The notes under the pieces were generated by a model, which was not told the origin of the DNA, did no database searches, and saw only the letters and a program-made list of their open reading frames with translations. A DNA stretch of 64,000 bases from Paramicrobacterium humi. Lineage in GTDB: Bacteria > Actinomycetota > Actinomycetes > Actinomycetales > Microbacteriaceae. The position numbers were made by a program, and so were the translations under genes. Of this stretch, positions 17,917 to 29,095 are shown in pieces. The DNA is taken from assembly GCF_900105715.1 (NCBI RefSeq), contig NZ_FNRY01000001.1, positions 2,728,001 through 2,792,000 of the forward strand. The letters run 5' to 3'. Position 1 is the first letter of the stretch. Each line of letters begins with the position of its first letter.

Positions 17917-18058
17917 TTGGTGCGTCTGGCTTATCCCCGGAACGCAACCGTGGTTTTCTGACAGGCAGACCTTCCATCCCACTGGGTCCGTCTGGAGCAG
18001 TGACTTTCCTTTGACAAACAGACGGAGCTCCGGCTCCCGAGAGAAGTAGGTACTCCAA
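17917..18058 (+). promoter_or_regulatory. rplU: Structured leader of rplU-rpmA with competing helices
   Basis: Two GTCTG and two CAGAC blocks alternate (17924, 17966, 17990, 18019). The best helix pairs TCCGTCTG (17987-17994) with CAGACGGA (18019-18026), a perfect 8 bp. Its 3' arm overlaps a GGAGC-TCCG-GCTCC hairpin (18024-18037) 21 nt before the start codon. Mutually exclusive folds near a ribosomal protein start suggest autoregulation by L21; this is inference. Confidence 0.5.
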
Positions 18059-18367
18059 GTGGTTTACGCAGTAGTGCGCGCCGGTGGACGGCAGGAGAAG
18101 GTCGAGGTCGGCACCATCGTGACGATGGATCGCGTGAAGGCCGACAAGGACGGCAACGTCCAGCTCCCCGCAGTCCTCCTCGTTGACGGAGACACCATCA
18201 CAAGCGACCAGAAGTCGCTCGCGAAGGTCATGGTCACGGCAGAGGTCCTCGGTGACCTCCGCGGCCCCAAGATCGTCATTCAGAAGTTCAAGAACAAGAC
18301 CGGGTACAAGAAGCGCCAGGGGCACCGTCAGGAGCTCACGCGCGTCAAGGTCACCGGAATCAAGTAG
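18059..18367 (+). CDS. rplU: 50S ribosomal protein L21
   Basis: 102 residues, the normal size. It opens [20 protein letters not shown] and ends [16 protein letters not shown], where the [10 protein letters not shown] motif is the L21 signature that contacts 23S rRNA. It starts with GTG at 18059 after a weak SD (AAGTAGG, 18045-18051). It is followed 19 nt later by rpmA and then obg, the universal rplU-rpmA-obg order. Confidence 0.97.
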   Translation: MVYAVVRAGGRQEKVEVGTIVTMDRVKADKDGNVQLPAVLLVDGDTITSDQKSLAKVMVTAEVLGDLRGPKIVIQKFKNKTGYKKRQGHRQELTRVKVTGIK

Positions 18368-18386
18368 ACATCGAGGAGAACAAGAG

Positions 18387-18644
18387 ATGGCACACAAGAA
18401 AGGTGCGAGCTCTACTCGCAACGGTCGTGACTCCAACGCCCAGCGTCTCGGTGTGAAGCGCTTCGGCGGCCAGGCTGTCAACGCGGGCGAGATCATCGTC
18501 CGCCAGCGTGGCACCCACTTCCACCCCGGCGTGAACGTCGGCCGTGGCGGTGACGACACGCTCTTCGCACTAGCGAACGGCGCCGTCGAGTTCGGCAACA
18601 AGGGCGGCCGCAAGGTCGTCAACATCGTGGCGGCCGACGCGTAG
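18387..18644 (+). CDS. rpmA: 50S ribosomal protein L27
   Basis: 85 residues beginning [20 protein letters not shown], the L27 N-terminus that reaches the peptidyl-transferase centre, followed by [20 protein letters not shown]. There is no N-terminal leader peptide as in Firmicutes, so no prior cleavage is expected. GAGGAG (18373-18378) precedes the ATG. It is followed by a strong terminator, although obg continues in the same direction. Confidence 0.98.
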   Translation: MAHKKGASSTRNGRDSNAQRLGVKRFGGQAVNAGEIIVRQRGTHFHPGVNVGRGGDDTLFALANGAVEFGNKGGRKVVNIVAADA

Positions 18645-18659
18645 TCGTCAGCATCCACA

Positions 18660-18695
18660 GCACACAGGGGCGGGCTTCGGCCCGCCCCTGTGTGC
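18660..18695. terminator. 16-bp perfect hairpin between rpmA and obg
   Basis: GCACACAGGGGCGGGC (18660-18675) and its exact complement (18680-18695) enclose a TTCG loop. No T-tract follows, so it may act as a partial terminator or as an mRNA 3' stabiliser that lowers obg expression relative to the ribosomal proteins. Confidence 0.8.
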
Positions 18696-18705
18696 TCTCG
18701 GCTAG

Positions 18706-21070
<2,365 letters not shown>

Positions 21071-21074
<4 letters not shown>

Positions 21075-22336
21075 GCGAAACTGCGGTTGGCACCGGCCTG
21101 AGGGAGCGGCTCGAGGCCGCGCGCGGTGCGGCGAGGCGACTCGGCGTCGCCTCGGGTGCAGATCGCAATGCCGCCCTCGAGCACATCGCCCTCGCTCTGA
21201 CAAGCAACAGCGCCCGGATCCTTGCTGCGAACGAGCTCGATCTGGCGAACGGACGTGAGAATCAGCTCGCCGCCGGACTTCTCGACCGACTGCGCCTCGA
21301 CGCGGCGCGCATCGACGGCCTTGCCTCAGCGGTGCGCGAGATCGCGGCTCTCACCGACCCCATCGACCAGGTCGTGCGCGGCAGCACTCTGGAGAACGGC
21401 CTCAAGATCGAGCAGGTTCGGGTTCCCTTCGGCGTCGTCGGAACCATCTACGAAGCCCGCCCCAATGTCACCGTCGACATCGCCGCTCTCGCGCTCAAGA
21501 GCGGCAACGCCGTCGTGCTGCGCGGCGGATCGGCCGCCCTGCACACGAACATGGCGCTCGTGAGCATCCTGCGCGATGCGGTCGCCGCAGCAGGGCTGTC
21601 GCCGGAAATCATCCAGACGATCGACGAGTTCGGCCGGGACGGTGCCGCGGAGCTGATGCGCGCCCGCGGCCTCGTCGACGTGCTCGTTCCGCGCGGCAGC
21701 GCCGCTCTCATCAACACCGTCGTCACGGAGTCACTCGTGCCCGTCATCGAAACGGGCGCGGGCATCGTCCACATCTACGTCGACGCCACCGCGGACACGG
21801 CGGACGCGGCATCCATCATCACCAACGCCAAGGCGCAGCGACCGAGCGTGTGCAACGCCGTCGAAACGGTTCTCGTCCACAAGGACGCCGCCGCCCGCGT
21901 GCTGCCCGCGGTTCTCGCCTCACTCGCCGAGGCCGGCGTCACGGTGCACGGCGACGCGGCTGCGCTCAGCTTTGGCGAGGGAATCGTTCCCGCTGGTGCC
22001 GACGAATGGGCGACCGAGCACTTGAGCCTCGACCTCGGGCTGCGAATCGTGGAGTCGATGGACGAGGCGATCGAGCACATCGACAGATACTCGACCCACC
22101 ACACCGAATCGATCCTCACGAACGATGTCCGCAACGCGGAGCGCTTCCTCGCCGAGGTCGACTCCGCCGTCGTCATGGTCAACGCCTCCACCCGCTTCAC
22201 GGACGGTGGAGAGTTCGGGTTCGGCGCCGAGGTCGGGATCTCGACCCAGAAGCTGCACGCGCGAGGCCCCATGGGGCTGCCCGAGCTGACGAGCACGAAG
22301 TGGATCGTGCGTGGCAGCGGCCATGTGCGCGGCTGA
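21071..22336 (+). CDS. proA: Gamma-glutamyl phosphate reductase
   Basis: 421 residues, aldehyde dehydrogenase superfamily. It shows [19 protein letters not shown], the NADPH-binding [18 protein letters not shown], and the catalytic cysteine near residue 261 in [10 protein letters not shown]. It reduces glutamyl-5-phosphate to the semialdehyde that cyclises toward proline. The ATG overlaps the proB stop (ATGA). The C-terminus contains [20 protein letters not shown], typical of ProA. Confidence 0.97.
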
Positions 22337-22338
22337 GC

Positions 22339-22344
22339 TGTAGA
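22339..22344 (+). promoter_or_regulatory. Candidate -10 box upstream of the small membrane protein and nadD
   Basis: TAGACT lies just after the proA stop, about 40 nt before the next start. It suggests a secondary promoter for the distal part of the operon; no clear -35 was seen. Confidence 0.35.
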
Positions 22345-22384
22345 CTGAAATACGGCGCCCGGCGCCGCGAGAAACGGAGAGAAC

Positions 22385-22597
22385 ATGTCGTTTGCGATGA
22401 TCCTGCTGGCCGAGTCAGAGCACGTGGTCAACCCCACTCCGATGCCGACGTTCATGTACGGCGTGCTCGCTCTGATCTTCTTCCTGTTCATCGGGGTCGC
22501 CACGTTCACGTATCGCGATGTCGCCAACCGCCACAGCCACAAGACCGGCCACCAGCCGACCGCGCACACCTACGACCACGTGGGGCCCGAGCACTAG
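22385..22597 (+). CDS. Small single-pass membrane protein, unknown function
   Basis: 70 residues. The N-terminus ends at MPTFMYG, then a hydrophobic stretch of about 20 residues ([17 protein letters not shown]), then a hydrophilic His-rich tail ([17 protein letters not shown]) with six His in about 25 residues. An AACGGAGAG SD precedes the ATG. The gene sits between proA and nadD in the operon. I do not recognise a named family; the His-rich tail might bind metal, but this is only a composition-based remark. Confidence 0.75.
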   Translation: MSFAMILLAESEHVVNPTPMPTFMYGVLALIFFLFIGVATFTYRDVANRHSHKTGHQPTAHTYDHVGPEH

Positions 22598-22611
22598 GCG
22601 AGCCGACAACG

Positions 22612-23214
22612 GTGACGAGGGAAGCCGGCACCCGAGCACGCGTCGGGGTGATGGGCGGAACGTTTGACCCCATTCATCACGGCCACCTCGTCGCGGCGAG
22701 CGAAGTCGCCCAATCCTTCGACCTCGACGAAGTCATCTTCGTCCCCACGGGCAACCCGTGGCAGAAGTCAGACGTCTCGCAGAGCGAGCACCGATACCTG
22801 ATGACCGTCGTTGCAACGGCATCCAACCCGCAATTCACGGTCAGCCGCGTGGACATCGACCGGGGCGGCATGACGTACACGATCGACACTCTCCGTGATC
22901 TCAAAGCGCAGCGACCCGACGCCGACCTCTTCTTCATCACCGGTGCCGATGCGATCGCCCAGATCTTCAGCTGGAAGGATCACGCTGAACTGTTCTCGCT
23001 CGCTCACTTCGTAGCTGTGAGCCGACCGGGACATACCTTGAACATTTCTGGATTGCCGCGCGAGCACGTAAGCTTGTTGGAAGTTCCGGCACTGGCGATC
23101 TCATCGACGGACTGTCGCAGCCGGGTGAGCCGGGGTTACCCGGTGTGGTATCTGGTCCCTGATGGTGTCGTTCAATACATTACGAAGTATCATCTGTATC
23201 GGAGTAGTGAATGA
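22612..23214 (+). CDS. nadD: Nicotinate-nucleotide adenylyltransferase
   Basis: 200 residues. The nucleotidyltransferase motif [17 protein letters not shown] carries the catalytic HxGH-type histidines, and [13 protein letters not shown] near the C-terminus is the second substrate-binding motif. It joins NaMN with ATP to form NaAD, an essential step of NAD synthesis. The GTG at 22612 gives a family-typical short N-terminus; the open frame continues far upstream but only shadows proA. The stop overlaps the next gene's ATG. Confidence 0.95.
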   Translation: MTREAGTRARVGVMGGTFDPIHHGHLVAASEVAQSFDLDEVIFVPTGNPWQKSDVSQSEHRYLMTVVATASNPQFTVSRVDIDRGGMTYTIDTLRDLKAQRPDADLFFITGADAIAQIFSWKDHAELFSLAHFVAVSRPGHTLNISGLPREHVSLLEVPALAISSTDCRSRVSRGYPVWYLVPDGVVQYITKYHLYRSSE

Positions 23215-24200
23215 CCTCGTTTCCCGACGAGCAGCCACTCTCACGGCGAGCACGACGAGAGAAGCTGCGCGCAGAGCACCCGCAAGACGATGCTCCGCGC
23301 ACCGAGCGTGACCCGGACCCCGAACCGGCTGACACCTCGACGCCCGCTGTGCCCGCTGACGAGGCGGCCGTCGACGACTCCGCTCCCGCGCCCGACCGGC
23401 CGCTGACGCGTCGCGAGATGCGTGCACGGCGCCAGGACACCGGCTCACTGCCGCTCGTTCCTGACGAACCGGTCGTGGCCGAAGAGGCCGAGCCCGCCGC
23501 TCCGGCCGACCAGACTTCTTCGGAAGCGCCGGCGCTCACTCCGGCCGAGATCGCTCCCGAGAAGTCGACCGAGCCCGCAGAAGCGCGCGAAGCGATCGCC
23601 CCGGCTCCGACCACGGCGTTCACGCCCCCGTCGCCCCCGTCACAGGATGCCGCTACAGAGGCGCTCATCGCACCCGGCCGCGCGACTCAGCGCGATTCAG
23701 CTGATTCCCCACAGCTCTCGCCGGCATTCGGCGCCGGTCTCAAGCGCGACAGGCCCCACGAGTCAGCGCCTCCCGGTTTTGACGCGCTGATCGCGCCGGA
23801 AGCTCGCACCTCGGAAGCGCTCACGACGTCAAGCGTGCTGATCCTGCCGAACATTCCGCACCCCAACAGCCACCACACGGTGTCCACAACGGGAGAGATC
23901 TTGGTCACGGGCTCCGTCGATTTGCCCACAAGCGGCGGTGCAGCGGAGACCAGCAACGGAATCGACCGCACCGACATCGACTCGGGACTCGACAAGCACG
24001 GGAACGCCCCGGCAACAGCGGGGACACCGGTCTCGGCGACGAAAGCCGTGAGCACCCACACCGCCACACGCGATGTCATCACCCCGCCGACCAAGTCGGC
24101 CAACTCGCGCCTCCTGATGATTCTCGCGATCACGGCCGGGGTGCTGTGCGTGGCGGTCATCGGCGTCGTCATCGTCGGCCTCATGACCGGCGCCTTCTAA
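23211..24200 (+). CDS. Hypothetical protein: long disordered region with a C-terminal membrane anchor
   Basis: 329 residues. The first about 290 are rich in Pro, Ala, Glu, Thr and Ser, with no predicted globular domain. Two similar basic motifs, [12 protein letters not shown] (near residue 7) and [12 protein letters not shown] (near residue 64), recall the 'LTRREAR' repeats seen in other Microbacteriaceae proteins. A single hydrophobic segment, [20 protein letters not shown], ends the protein, so the long N-terminal part is probably cytoplasmic with a tail anchor. It lies between nadD and rsfS, overlapping the nadD stop. Function unknown. Confidence 0.75.
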   Translation: MTSFPDEQPLSRRARREKLRAEHPQDDAPRTERDPDPEPADTSTPAVPADEAAVDDSAPAPDRPLTRREMRARRQDTGSLPLVPDEPVVAEEAEPAAPADQTSSEAPALTPAEIAPEKSTEPAEAREAIAPAPTTAFTPPSPPSQDAATEALIAPGRATQRDSADSPQLSPAFGAGLKRDRPHESAPPGFDALIAPEARTSEALTTSSVLILPNIPHPNSHHTVSTTGEILVTGSVDLPTSGGAAETSNGIDRTDIDSGLDKHGNAPATAGTPVSATKAVSTHTATRDVITPPTKSANSRLLMILAITAGVLCVAVIGVVIVGLMTGAF

Positions 24201-24229
24201 CCGGAATAGCAAAGGACTGCAACCACTTC

Positions 24230-24604
24230 GTGACAGCAACAGCCGACTCCCGAGAACTGGTACGCATCGCCGCAGCGGCAGCCGCCGATACCGGGGGAGA
24301 GGACCTTGTGGCCCTCGACGTGTCACAGCCGCTGCCGTTCGTCGACGCGTTCCTCCTGGTCACCGGTCGGAGCGAACGCAACGTCGTCGCCATCGCCGAT
24401 GAGGTCGAAGACCGCCTCCGGGATGCCGGGGCCCGCGCCGTGCGACGCGAAGGCCGCGCTGAGGGACGCTGGGCGCTCCTTGACTTCGGCGACCTCGTCG
24501 TTCACGTGTTCCACCCCGAAGAGCGCGCCTACTACGCGCTCGAACGGCTGTGGAAGGACTGCCCGGTCATCTCGGTCGAAGAGGCGATCGCCGGCGGACG
24601 GTGA
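24230..24604 (+). CDS. rsfS: Ribosomal silencing factor RsfS
   Basis: 124 residues. It contains DVSQPLPFVDAFLLVTGRSERN, then EGRAEGRWALLDFGDLVVHVF and EERAYYALERLW, the DUF143/Iojap core. It binds L14 on the 50S subunit and prevents subunit joining in starved cells. The start was set at GTG 24230, which gives the usual length; AAAGGA lies about 13 nt upstream, a loose SD. It closes the obg-proBA-nadD operon, and nadD-rsfS pairing is very common in bacteria. Confidence 0.93.
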   Translation: MTATADSRELVRIAAAAAADTGGEDLVALDVSQPLPFVDAFLLVTGRSERNVVAIADEVEDRLRDAGARAVRREGRAEGRWALLDFGDLVVHVFHPEERAYYALERLWKDCPVISVEEAIAGGR

Positions 24605-24682
24605 GACACGCCCGGACGCGCGGATTTTTGATCAACGCCCCGGTGATGTACATTAGATGAGTTGCTTCGGCAACGCACCTAC

Positions 24683-24758
24683 GGGTCTGTGGCGCAGCTG
24701 GTAGCGCACCTGCATGGCATGCAGGGGGTCAGGGGTTCGAGTCCCCTCAGATCCACCA
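24683..24758 (+). tRNA. tRNA-Ala (anticodon GGC)
   Basis: 76 nt folding into a full cloverleaf including an encoded CCA end. The acceptor stem GGGTCTG/CAGATCC contains the G3-U70 wobble pair that defines tRNA-Ala. The anticodon loop ATGGCAT gives GGC, and the T loop reads TTCGAGT. It lies alone between rsfS and the BCCT transporter. Confidence 0.98.
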
Positions 24759-24793
24759 AAAGCCCTGACGAACGACAGTTTGTCGGGGCTTTT
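24759..24793 (+). terminator. Intrinsic terminator after tRNA-Ala
   Basis: AAAAGCCCTGAC (from 24758) pairs with GTCGGGGCTTTT (24782-24793), with one T-G wobble; the 3' arm itself ends in a T run. Confidence 0.88.
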
Positions 24794-24868
24794 CCGCGTC
24801 GCTGCTTACGTCCGGCCGACCTCGGGGGTCACAGCCGATCCGACCCGATGCAAACGCACCCTATCGAC

Positions 24869-25004
24869 TAGAATATGGTTCGTGGCAGCACGACCAGGCG
24901 CCCGCTCACTGCGATTCTTCTCTCTCACCTTCTGAGGGTCAGAGCATGTCTCGGCGCGCCCGTGCGCGATGCCGAGACCCTGTCCCCACGAGAAGGAGTA
25001 CTGA
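24869..25004 (+). promoter_or_regulatory. Leader of the BCCT transporter gene
   Basis: TAGAAT (24869-24874) is a -10 candidate. A hairpin pairs GTCTCGGC (24948-24955) with GCCGAGAC (24971-24978), with extra inner GCG/CGC pairing. It ends 15 nt before the AAGGAG SD (24993-24998), so it could limit ribosome access. A 17-codon leaderless mini-ORF may start at GTG 24882 (see findings). Confidence 0.45.
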
Positions 25005-27263
25005 GTGCCGGAGGCCGAAGACGCTCGCAAATCTGACGAACAACTGCGCAACGCGAAGGTTGAGCGCGGCCAGTTCGGAGCGACCGAGCGACGCCCTCCG
25101 GTAACCGACGAGTTCCGGCCTCCCGTCTCCAGCACGGAACTCCGCGACAAGGGCCCGGCCGAATTCGCCGAGACGCGCAAACCCCGGGTCAATTGGCGCG
25201 TCTTCATCATCTCGTCGATCGTCATTCTCGCCTTCTCCGTCTGGGCCATGGTCATGCCGACCAACGCGGCGTCGTCGATGCACACAGTCGTCGACTGGAT
25301 CTCGACCAACCTGGGTTGGTTCTACGTTCTCACCATCACGCTTGTGATCCTCTTCGTGCTCTGGGTGGCCTTCTCCAAAGAAGGAAGCGTCCGGCTCGGT
25401 CCCGATCATTCGCGCCCGCAGTACAACCTGTTCACCTGGGTAGCGATGCTCTTCGCCGCCGGTGTCGGCATCGACATGCTGTTCTACTCCGTGACCGGAC
25501 CGGTCACGCAGTATCTCGCCCCGCCTTCGGCCGAACCGGGCTCCGCCGAGGCGGCACAGGACGCCGTGGTGTGGACGATGTTCCACTACGGCGTCGCGGG
25601 CTGGTCGGTGTACGCGCTTCTCGGCATGGCGATGGGCTACTTCGCCTACCGCTGGGGGATGCCGCTCTCGATTCGGGCTGCCCTCTACCCGCTTCTCGGC
25701 AAGCGCGTCCGTGGGGCGGTCGGCGACACGATCGACGTCTTCGCGCTCGTCGGCACCGTCTTCGGAGTGGCGACCTCGATGGGAATCGGCGTTGTCCTCC
25801 TGAACGTAGGATTCGCGTGGATCTTCGGTCTGCAAGAAGGACTCGCGCTCCAGATCGCTCTCGTGATCGTCGCCGTCGTGATGACGATCGCGGCCTGCAC
25901 GTCCGGAGTGGACAAGGGCATTCGCATCGTCTCGGAGCTGAACCTGTGGTCGGCCGGGGCCATGATGCTCTACATCCTCTTCACCGGCAAGACGGCGTTT
26001 CTGCTCAACGCGATGGTGGAGAACATCGGCCGTTTCGTCTTCACCCTTCCCGAACGCACACTACAGACATTCGGCTATGTCGAAGGCGGCTCAGAGTGGA
26101 TGGCCGGCTGGACGCTGTTCTTCTGGGCGTTCTGGCTCGCCTGGGGGCCGTTCGTCGGGCTCTTCCTCGCGCGCATCTCTCGCGGACGCACCCTGCGCGA
26201 GTTCGTCATCGCCGCGATCACGGCGCCCGTCCTGTGTGACTTCTTCATCGTGACGATCTTTGGGAACTCGGCACTGCGCAAGGTGCTCGACGGCGACACG
26301 GCGTTCGCCGACCTCGCCATGAAGAGCCCAGAACACGGCTGGTATGCGCTCCTCGAGTCCTTTCCGGGGGCGGCGTTCCTCATCGGTCTCGCTACGCTTT
26401 CGGGACTTCTGTTCTACCTGACGAGCGCCAACTCCGGCGCCATGGTCATGTCGAACTTCTCATCGTCGATCCCGGACCCGTCTCAAGACGGTGCGAAGTG
26501 GCTGCGCATCTACTGGGCGCTGCTCACCGCGGTGCTCACGATAGCCATGCTCGTCGCCGGCGGCGTGACGACGATGGAATACGCGACGCTCATCTTCGCA
26601 CTGCCCGTGACGATCATCGCGTACCTCGTGATGGCCTCGTTCTCGAAGGTGCTCCGCATGGAGCGCGCCGAACGCGAGGGACAGATCCGTCGCCGTCGAA
26701 GCGTGGCGGTGCACGGCGGCCAGACGCCGGAGAAGACCTGGCGGCAGCGTCTCGCGCGGCTCCGCTCCTACCCGTCGAAGAAGGCCGTCGCCCAGTTCGC
26801 GGACCAGGTCGTTCAGCCGGCCCTCCAAGACGTCTCGGCAGAGTTCACGAAGCTCGGTTATACGGCCGCACTGGTCACGACGCCGAACCTGGACACCGGT
26901 ATCCCTGATCACACGCTGACCGTAACCATGGCGGAGGGCCAGCGTGACTTCCAGTACCGGGTCTCGGCGATCGAGGCCCCCGTTCCGACGTTCGGCGCCC
27001 GCAGCATGTCCCGAGGAACCGACATCTACGAACGGCTCGAGGTGTTCACACAGACGGGGTCGGAGGGCTACGACCTTGTCGGCCTGACCCGGCAGCAGGT
27101 CATCGACGATGTTCTCGATCGTTATGAGGCGCACCTTTCGTTCCTGCAGTACTCGAACGAGCACGCATACGACTCGGTGCTCACGCCCCCGACGCCGCCG
27201 ACGACGGACTCGATCCCGCACGTGCCCGAAGATCCGAATGACGTCGAGCGCATCGACGACTGA
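25005..27263 (+). CDS. betT: BCCT-family transporter with long C-terminal domain (BetT-like)
   Basis: 752 residues. Twelve hydrophobic helices span about residues 65-560, with the BCCT-type segments FAAGVGIDMLFYSVTGPVTQ, VWTMFHYGVAGWSVYALLGM and WTLFFWAFWLAWGPFVGLFL, the last carrying the Trp-rich substrate box. A C-terminal soluble domain of about 190 residues follows (from KVLRMERAEREG), as in BetT proteins, where it senses osmotic state. It is predicted to import choline or another quaternary ammonium osmolyte with protons or sodium. The GTG start follows AAGGAG. It is preceded by a hairpin leader. The substrate is inferred from family resemblance only. Confidence 0.88.
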   Translation: MPEAEDARKSDEQLRNAKVERGQFGATERRPPVTDEFRPPVSSTELRDKGPAEFAETRKPRVNWRVFIISSIVILAFSVWAMVMPTNAASSMHTVVDWISTNLGWFYVLTITLVILFVLWVAFSKEGSVRLGPDHSRPQYNLFTWVAMLFAAGVGIDMLFYSVTGPVTQYLAPPSAEPGSAEAAQDAVVWTMFHYGVAGWSVYALLGMAMGYFAYRWGMPLSIRAALYPLLGKRVRGAVGDTIDVFALVGTVFGVATSMGIGVVLLNVGFAWIFGLQEGLALQIALVIVAVVMTIAACTSGVDKGIRIVSELNLWSAGAMMLYILFTGKTAFLLNAMVENIGRFVFTLPERTLQTFGYVEGGSEWMAGWTLFFWAFWLAWGPFVGLFLARISRGRTLREFVIAAITAPVLCDFFIVTIFGNSALRKVLDGDTAFADLAMKSPEHGWYALLESFPGAAFLIGLATLSGLLFYLTSANSGAMVMSNFSSSIPDPSQDGAKWLRIYWALLTAVLTIAMLVAGGVTTMEYATLIFALPVTIIAYLVMASFSKVLRMERAEREGQIRRRRSVAVHGGQTPEKTWRQRLARLRSYPSKKAVAQFADQVVQPALQDVSAEFTKLGYTAALVTTPNLDTGIPDHTLTVTMAEGQRDFQYRVSAIEAPVPTFGARSMSRGTDIYERLEVFTQTGSEGYDLVGLTRQQVIDDVLDRYEAHLSFLQYSNEHAYDSVLTPPTPPTTDSIPHVPEDPNDVERIDD

Positions 27264-27291
27264 CCGGAGCGACGGGACAGAGATACGTGAC

Positions 27292-28626
27292 ATGGATGCC
27301 GCGTGGCCCAGCGACGCGCGTCTCCTCAAGGGCTGGCGAAATCCTTCTGCCCTCTACGACGCCCTCGTCGGAGACGACCCGCTGGGCTTCTGGTGGGACG
27401 CGGTCGACGGCACGCGGCGACTGAGCTATCTCGGGTCGGGGCGGCACGTGAGTCGCTCGCTTCCTCCTGCACCGCCGCCCGGGCAGGCTCCTGCGTGGCG
27501 CGGTCCCGGCCGTTTCGGGGGCGGCTGGATCGGCTGGGCCGACTACGAGAGCGGTGCATCGAGTGTCACGGCGCGGCGGCCCGGCGGTACTTGGCTGCGC
27601 GTCGACAACTTCGTCGCGCTTGACGTGGCGGAGCGCCGGATCTGGGCGGTGGCTCCCCGAGCCGCGCTCGACGGATGGGCGGCGCAGGTCGAAAGCGCCC
27701 TCACAGCGGACACCCGCGACACCCGAGCCGAGCGCGCGCCCGCGATCTCCGCCGCTATCGCACGCAACACCCCGGCAGAGTACGCGGCGCTTGTCGAACG
27801 CGCGCGCGAGTACATCCGGCGCGGCGAGGCCTACCAGCTGTGCCTGACCACTCGGTTCACCGTTCGCGGCACACACGACCCCCGCGTCGTGCACGAGCGC
27901 ATGCGCAGCAGCAGAGCCCGGAACTCGGCACTGATCCGCGCAGGAGCCACAAGTCTCGTCGCCGCCTCTCCCGAGACGTTTCTCGACGTCGACGCCACAG
28001 GCCGTGTCCGCACGAGCCCGATCAAAGGCACGCGTCCTCGCGCTGCCGACGAGGCGGAGGACGCCCGACTCGGCGCGGAACTGCTGGCTCACCCGAAGGA
28101 GCGCGCGGAGAATCTGATGATCGTGGACCTGATGAGGAACGATCTGTCCCGCGTGTGCGAAATCGACAGCGTCCGGGTTGATCGCTTGTTCCACCTCGAG
28201 ACGCACACGCACGTGCATCAACTCGTGAGTGAGATCAGCGGACAGCTCGCGAGCGGGAACGGTGTGAGCGAGCTCATCAGCTCGTGCTTTCCCGCTGGCT
28301 CAATGACCGGGGCACCGAAACGCAGCGCGATGACGATCCTCGCACGCCTCGAGGCGGGGCCGCGCGGCGTCTACGCCGGGTGCTTCGGCTGGATCGGAGA
28401 CGACGGCGCAGCCCTTCTGGCGATGACGATCCGCTGTGCCGTGATCACGCCGACGGAGGCCTATGTCGGCGCCGGCGGTGGGCTCACCATCGACTCTGAA
28501 ACCGCGTTCGAGGTGTCGGAGGTCGCGCTGAAGGCGGCGGCGCCGTTGCGGGCCCTCGGCGCCCGGATCCCCGATGAGTGGCGCTCTTTCGTCGAAGCGC
28601 CTTCCGTCCGCGCCGGGATGATGTGA
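27292..28626 (+). CDS. pabB: Aminodeoxychorismate synthase component I
   Basis: 444 residues of the chorismate-utilising fold. The decisive motif is SPIKGTRPR: PabB uses PIKGT with a catalytic Lys, while anthranilate synthase TrpE has PIAGT. It also has ERAENLMIVDLMRNDL, CFPAGSMTGAPK and VGAGGGLTIDS, which bind Mg and chorismate. With a PabA glutaminase (not in the window) it makes 4-amino-4-deoxychorismate for folate. The start at ATG 27292 lies 29 nt after the transporter stop and has no good SD. The N-terminal about 150 residues are divergent, as usual in the family. Confidence 0.92.
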   Translation: MDAAWPSDARLLKGWRNPSALYDALVGDDPLGFWWDAVDGTRRLSYLGSGRHVSRSLPPAPPPGQAPAWRGPGRFGGGWIGWADYESGASSVTARRPGGTWLRVDNFVALDVAERRIWAVAPRAALDGWAAQVESALTADTRDTRAERAPAISAAIARNTPAEYAALVERAREYIRRGEAYQLCLTTRFTVRGTHDPRVVHERMRSSRARNSALIRAGATSLVAASPETFLDVDATGRVRTSPIKGTRPRAADEAEDARLGAELLAHPKERAENLMIVDLMRNDLSRVCEIDSVRVDRLFHLETHTHVHQLVSEISGQLASGNGVSELISSCFPAGSMTGAPKRSAMTILARLEAGPRGVYAGCFGWIGDDGAALLAMTIRCAVITPTEAYVGAGGGLTIDSETAFEVSEVALKAAAPLRALGARIPDEWRSFVEAPSVRAGMM

Positions 28627-28672
28627 CAATGGCGGAACGACCGAATCAGGTCGACGACGAAGGCGAGTTGCG

Positions 28673-29083
28673 ATGCCGACGATCTTGAACGCCTATCTGC
28701 GGTTCGGAACTTCCGCCCGCGAGGCGATGAGCTTCTACCAGAGCGCCCTCGGCGGTGATCTCACTCTCAACCCGTATCGGGACAGCGGAGTCCCGCACGA
28801 TCCCGCGATCGACGACCTGGTGCTGCACGGGATGCTCACGACTCCGGGTGGGCTCGTGCTCATGGGCGCCGACAGCGGAAGGGAGGAGGACGCTCCGGTG
28901 GGCGTCTCGCTCGCGCTGAGCGGTGACGACGACATCGAGCTGACGGGCTACTTCGATCAGCTGTCCGCCGGCGGAACCGTTCAGGAACCGCTCACGCGCG
29001 CCCCATGGGGTGACACCTTCGGCATGTTCATCGACAAGTTCGGTGTGTCCTGGATGGTCAGCATCTCGGCCGGCGGCCGTTAG
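28673..29083 (+). CDS. VOC-superfamily protein (PhnB-like)
   Basis: 136 residues with two beta-alpha-beta-beta-beta repeats. It reads LNAYLRFGTSAREAMSFYQS at the start and WGDTFGMFIDKFGVSWMV at the end, the PhnB/3-demethylubiquinone-type glyoxalase fold. Members bind metals or small molecules; the catalytic activity of PhnB-like proteins is generally not known. It lies 46 nt after pabB and just before the YchJ gene. Confidence 0.85.
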   Translation: MPTILNAYLRFGTSAREAMSFYQSALGGDLTLNPYRDSGVPHDPAIDDLVLHGMLTTPGGLVLMGADSGREEDAPVGVSLALSGDDDIELTGYFDQLSAGGTVQEPLTRAPWGDTFGMFIDKFGVSWMVSISAGGR

Positions 29084-29095
29084 TGCGGGGACGAC

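Noticed and set aside
23211-24200. Possible secreted protein or toxin
   Set aside because: No N-terminal signal peptide; the only hydrophobic segment is at the very C-terminus.
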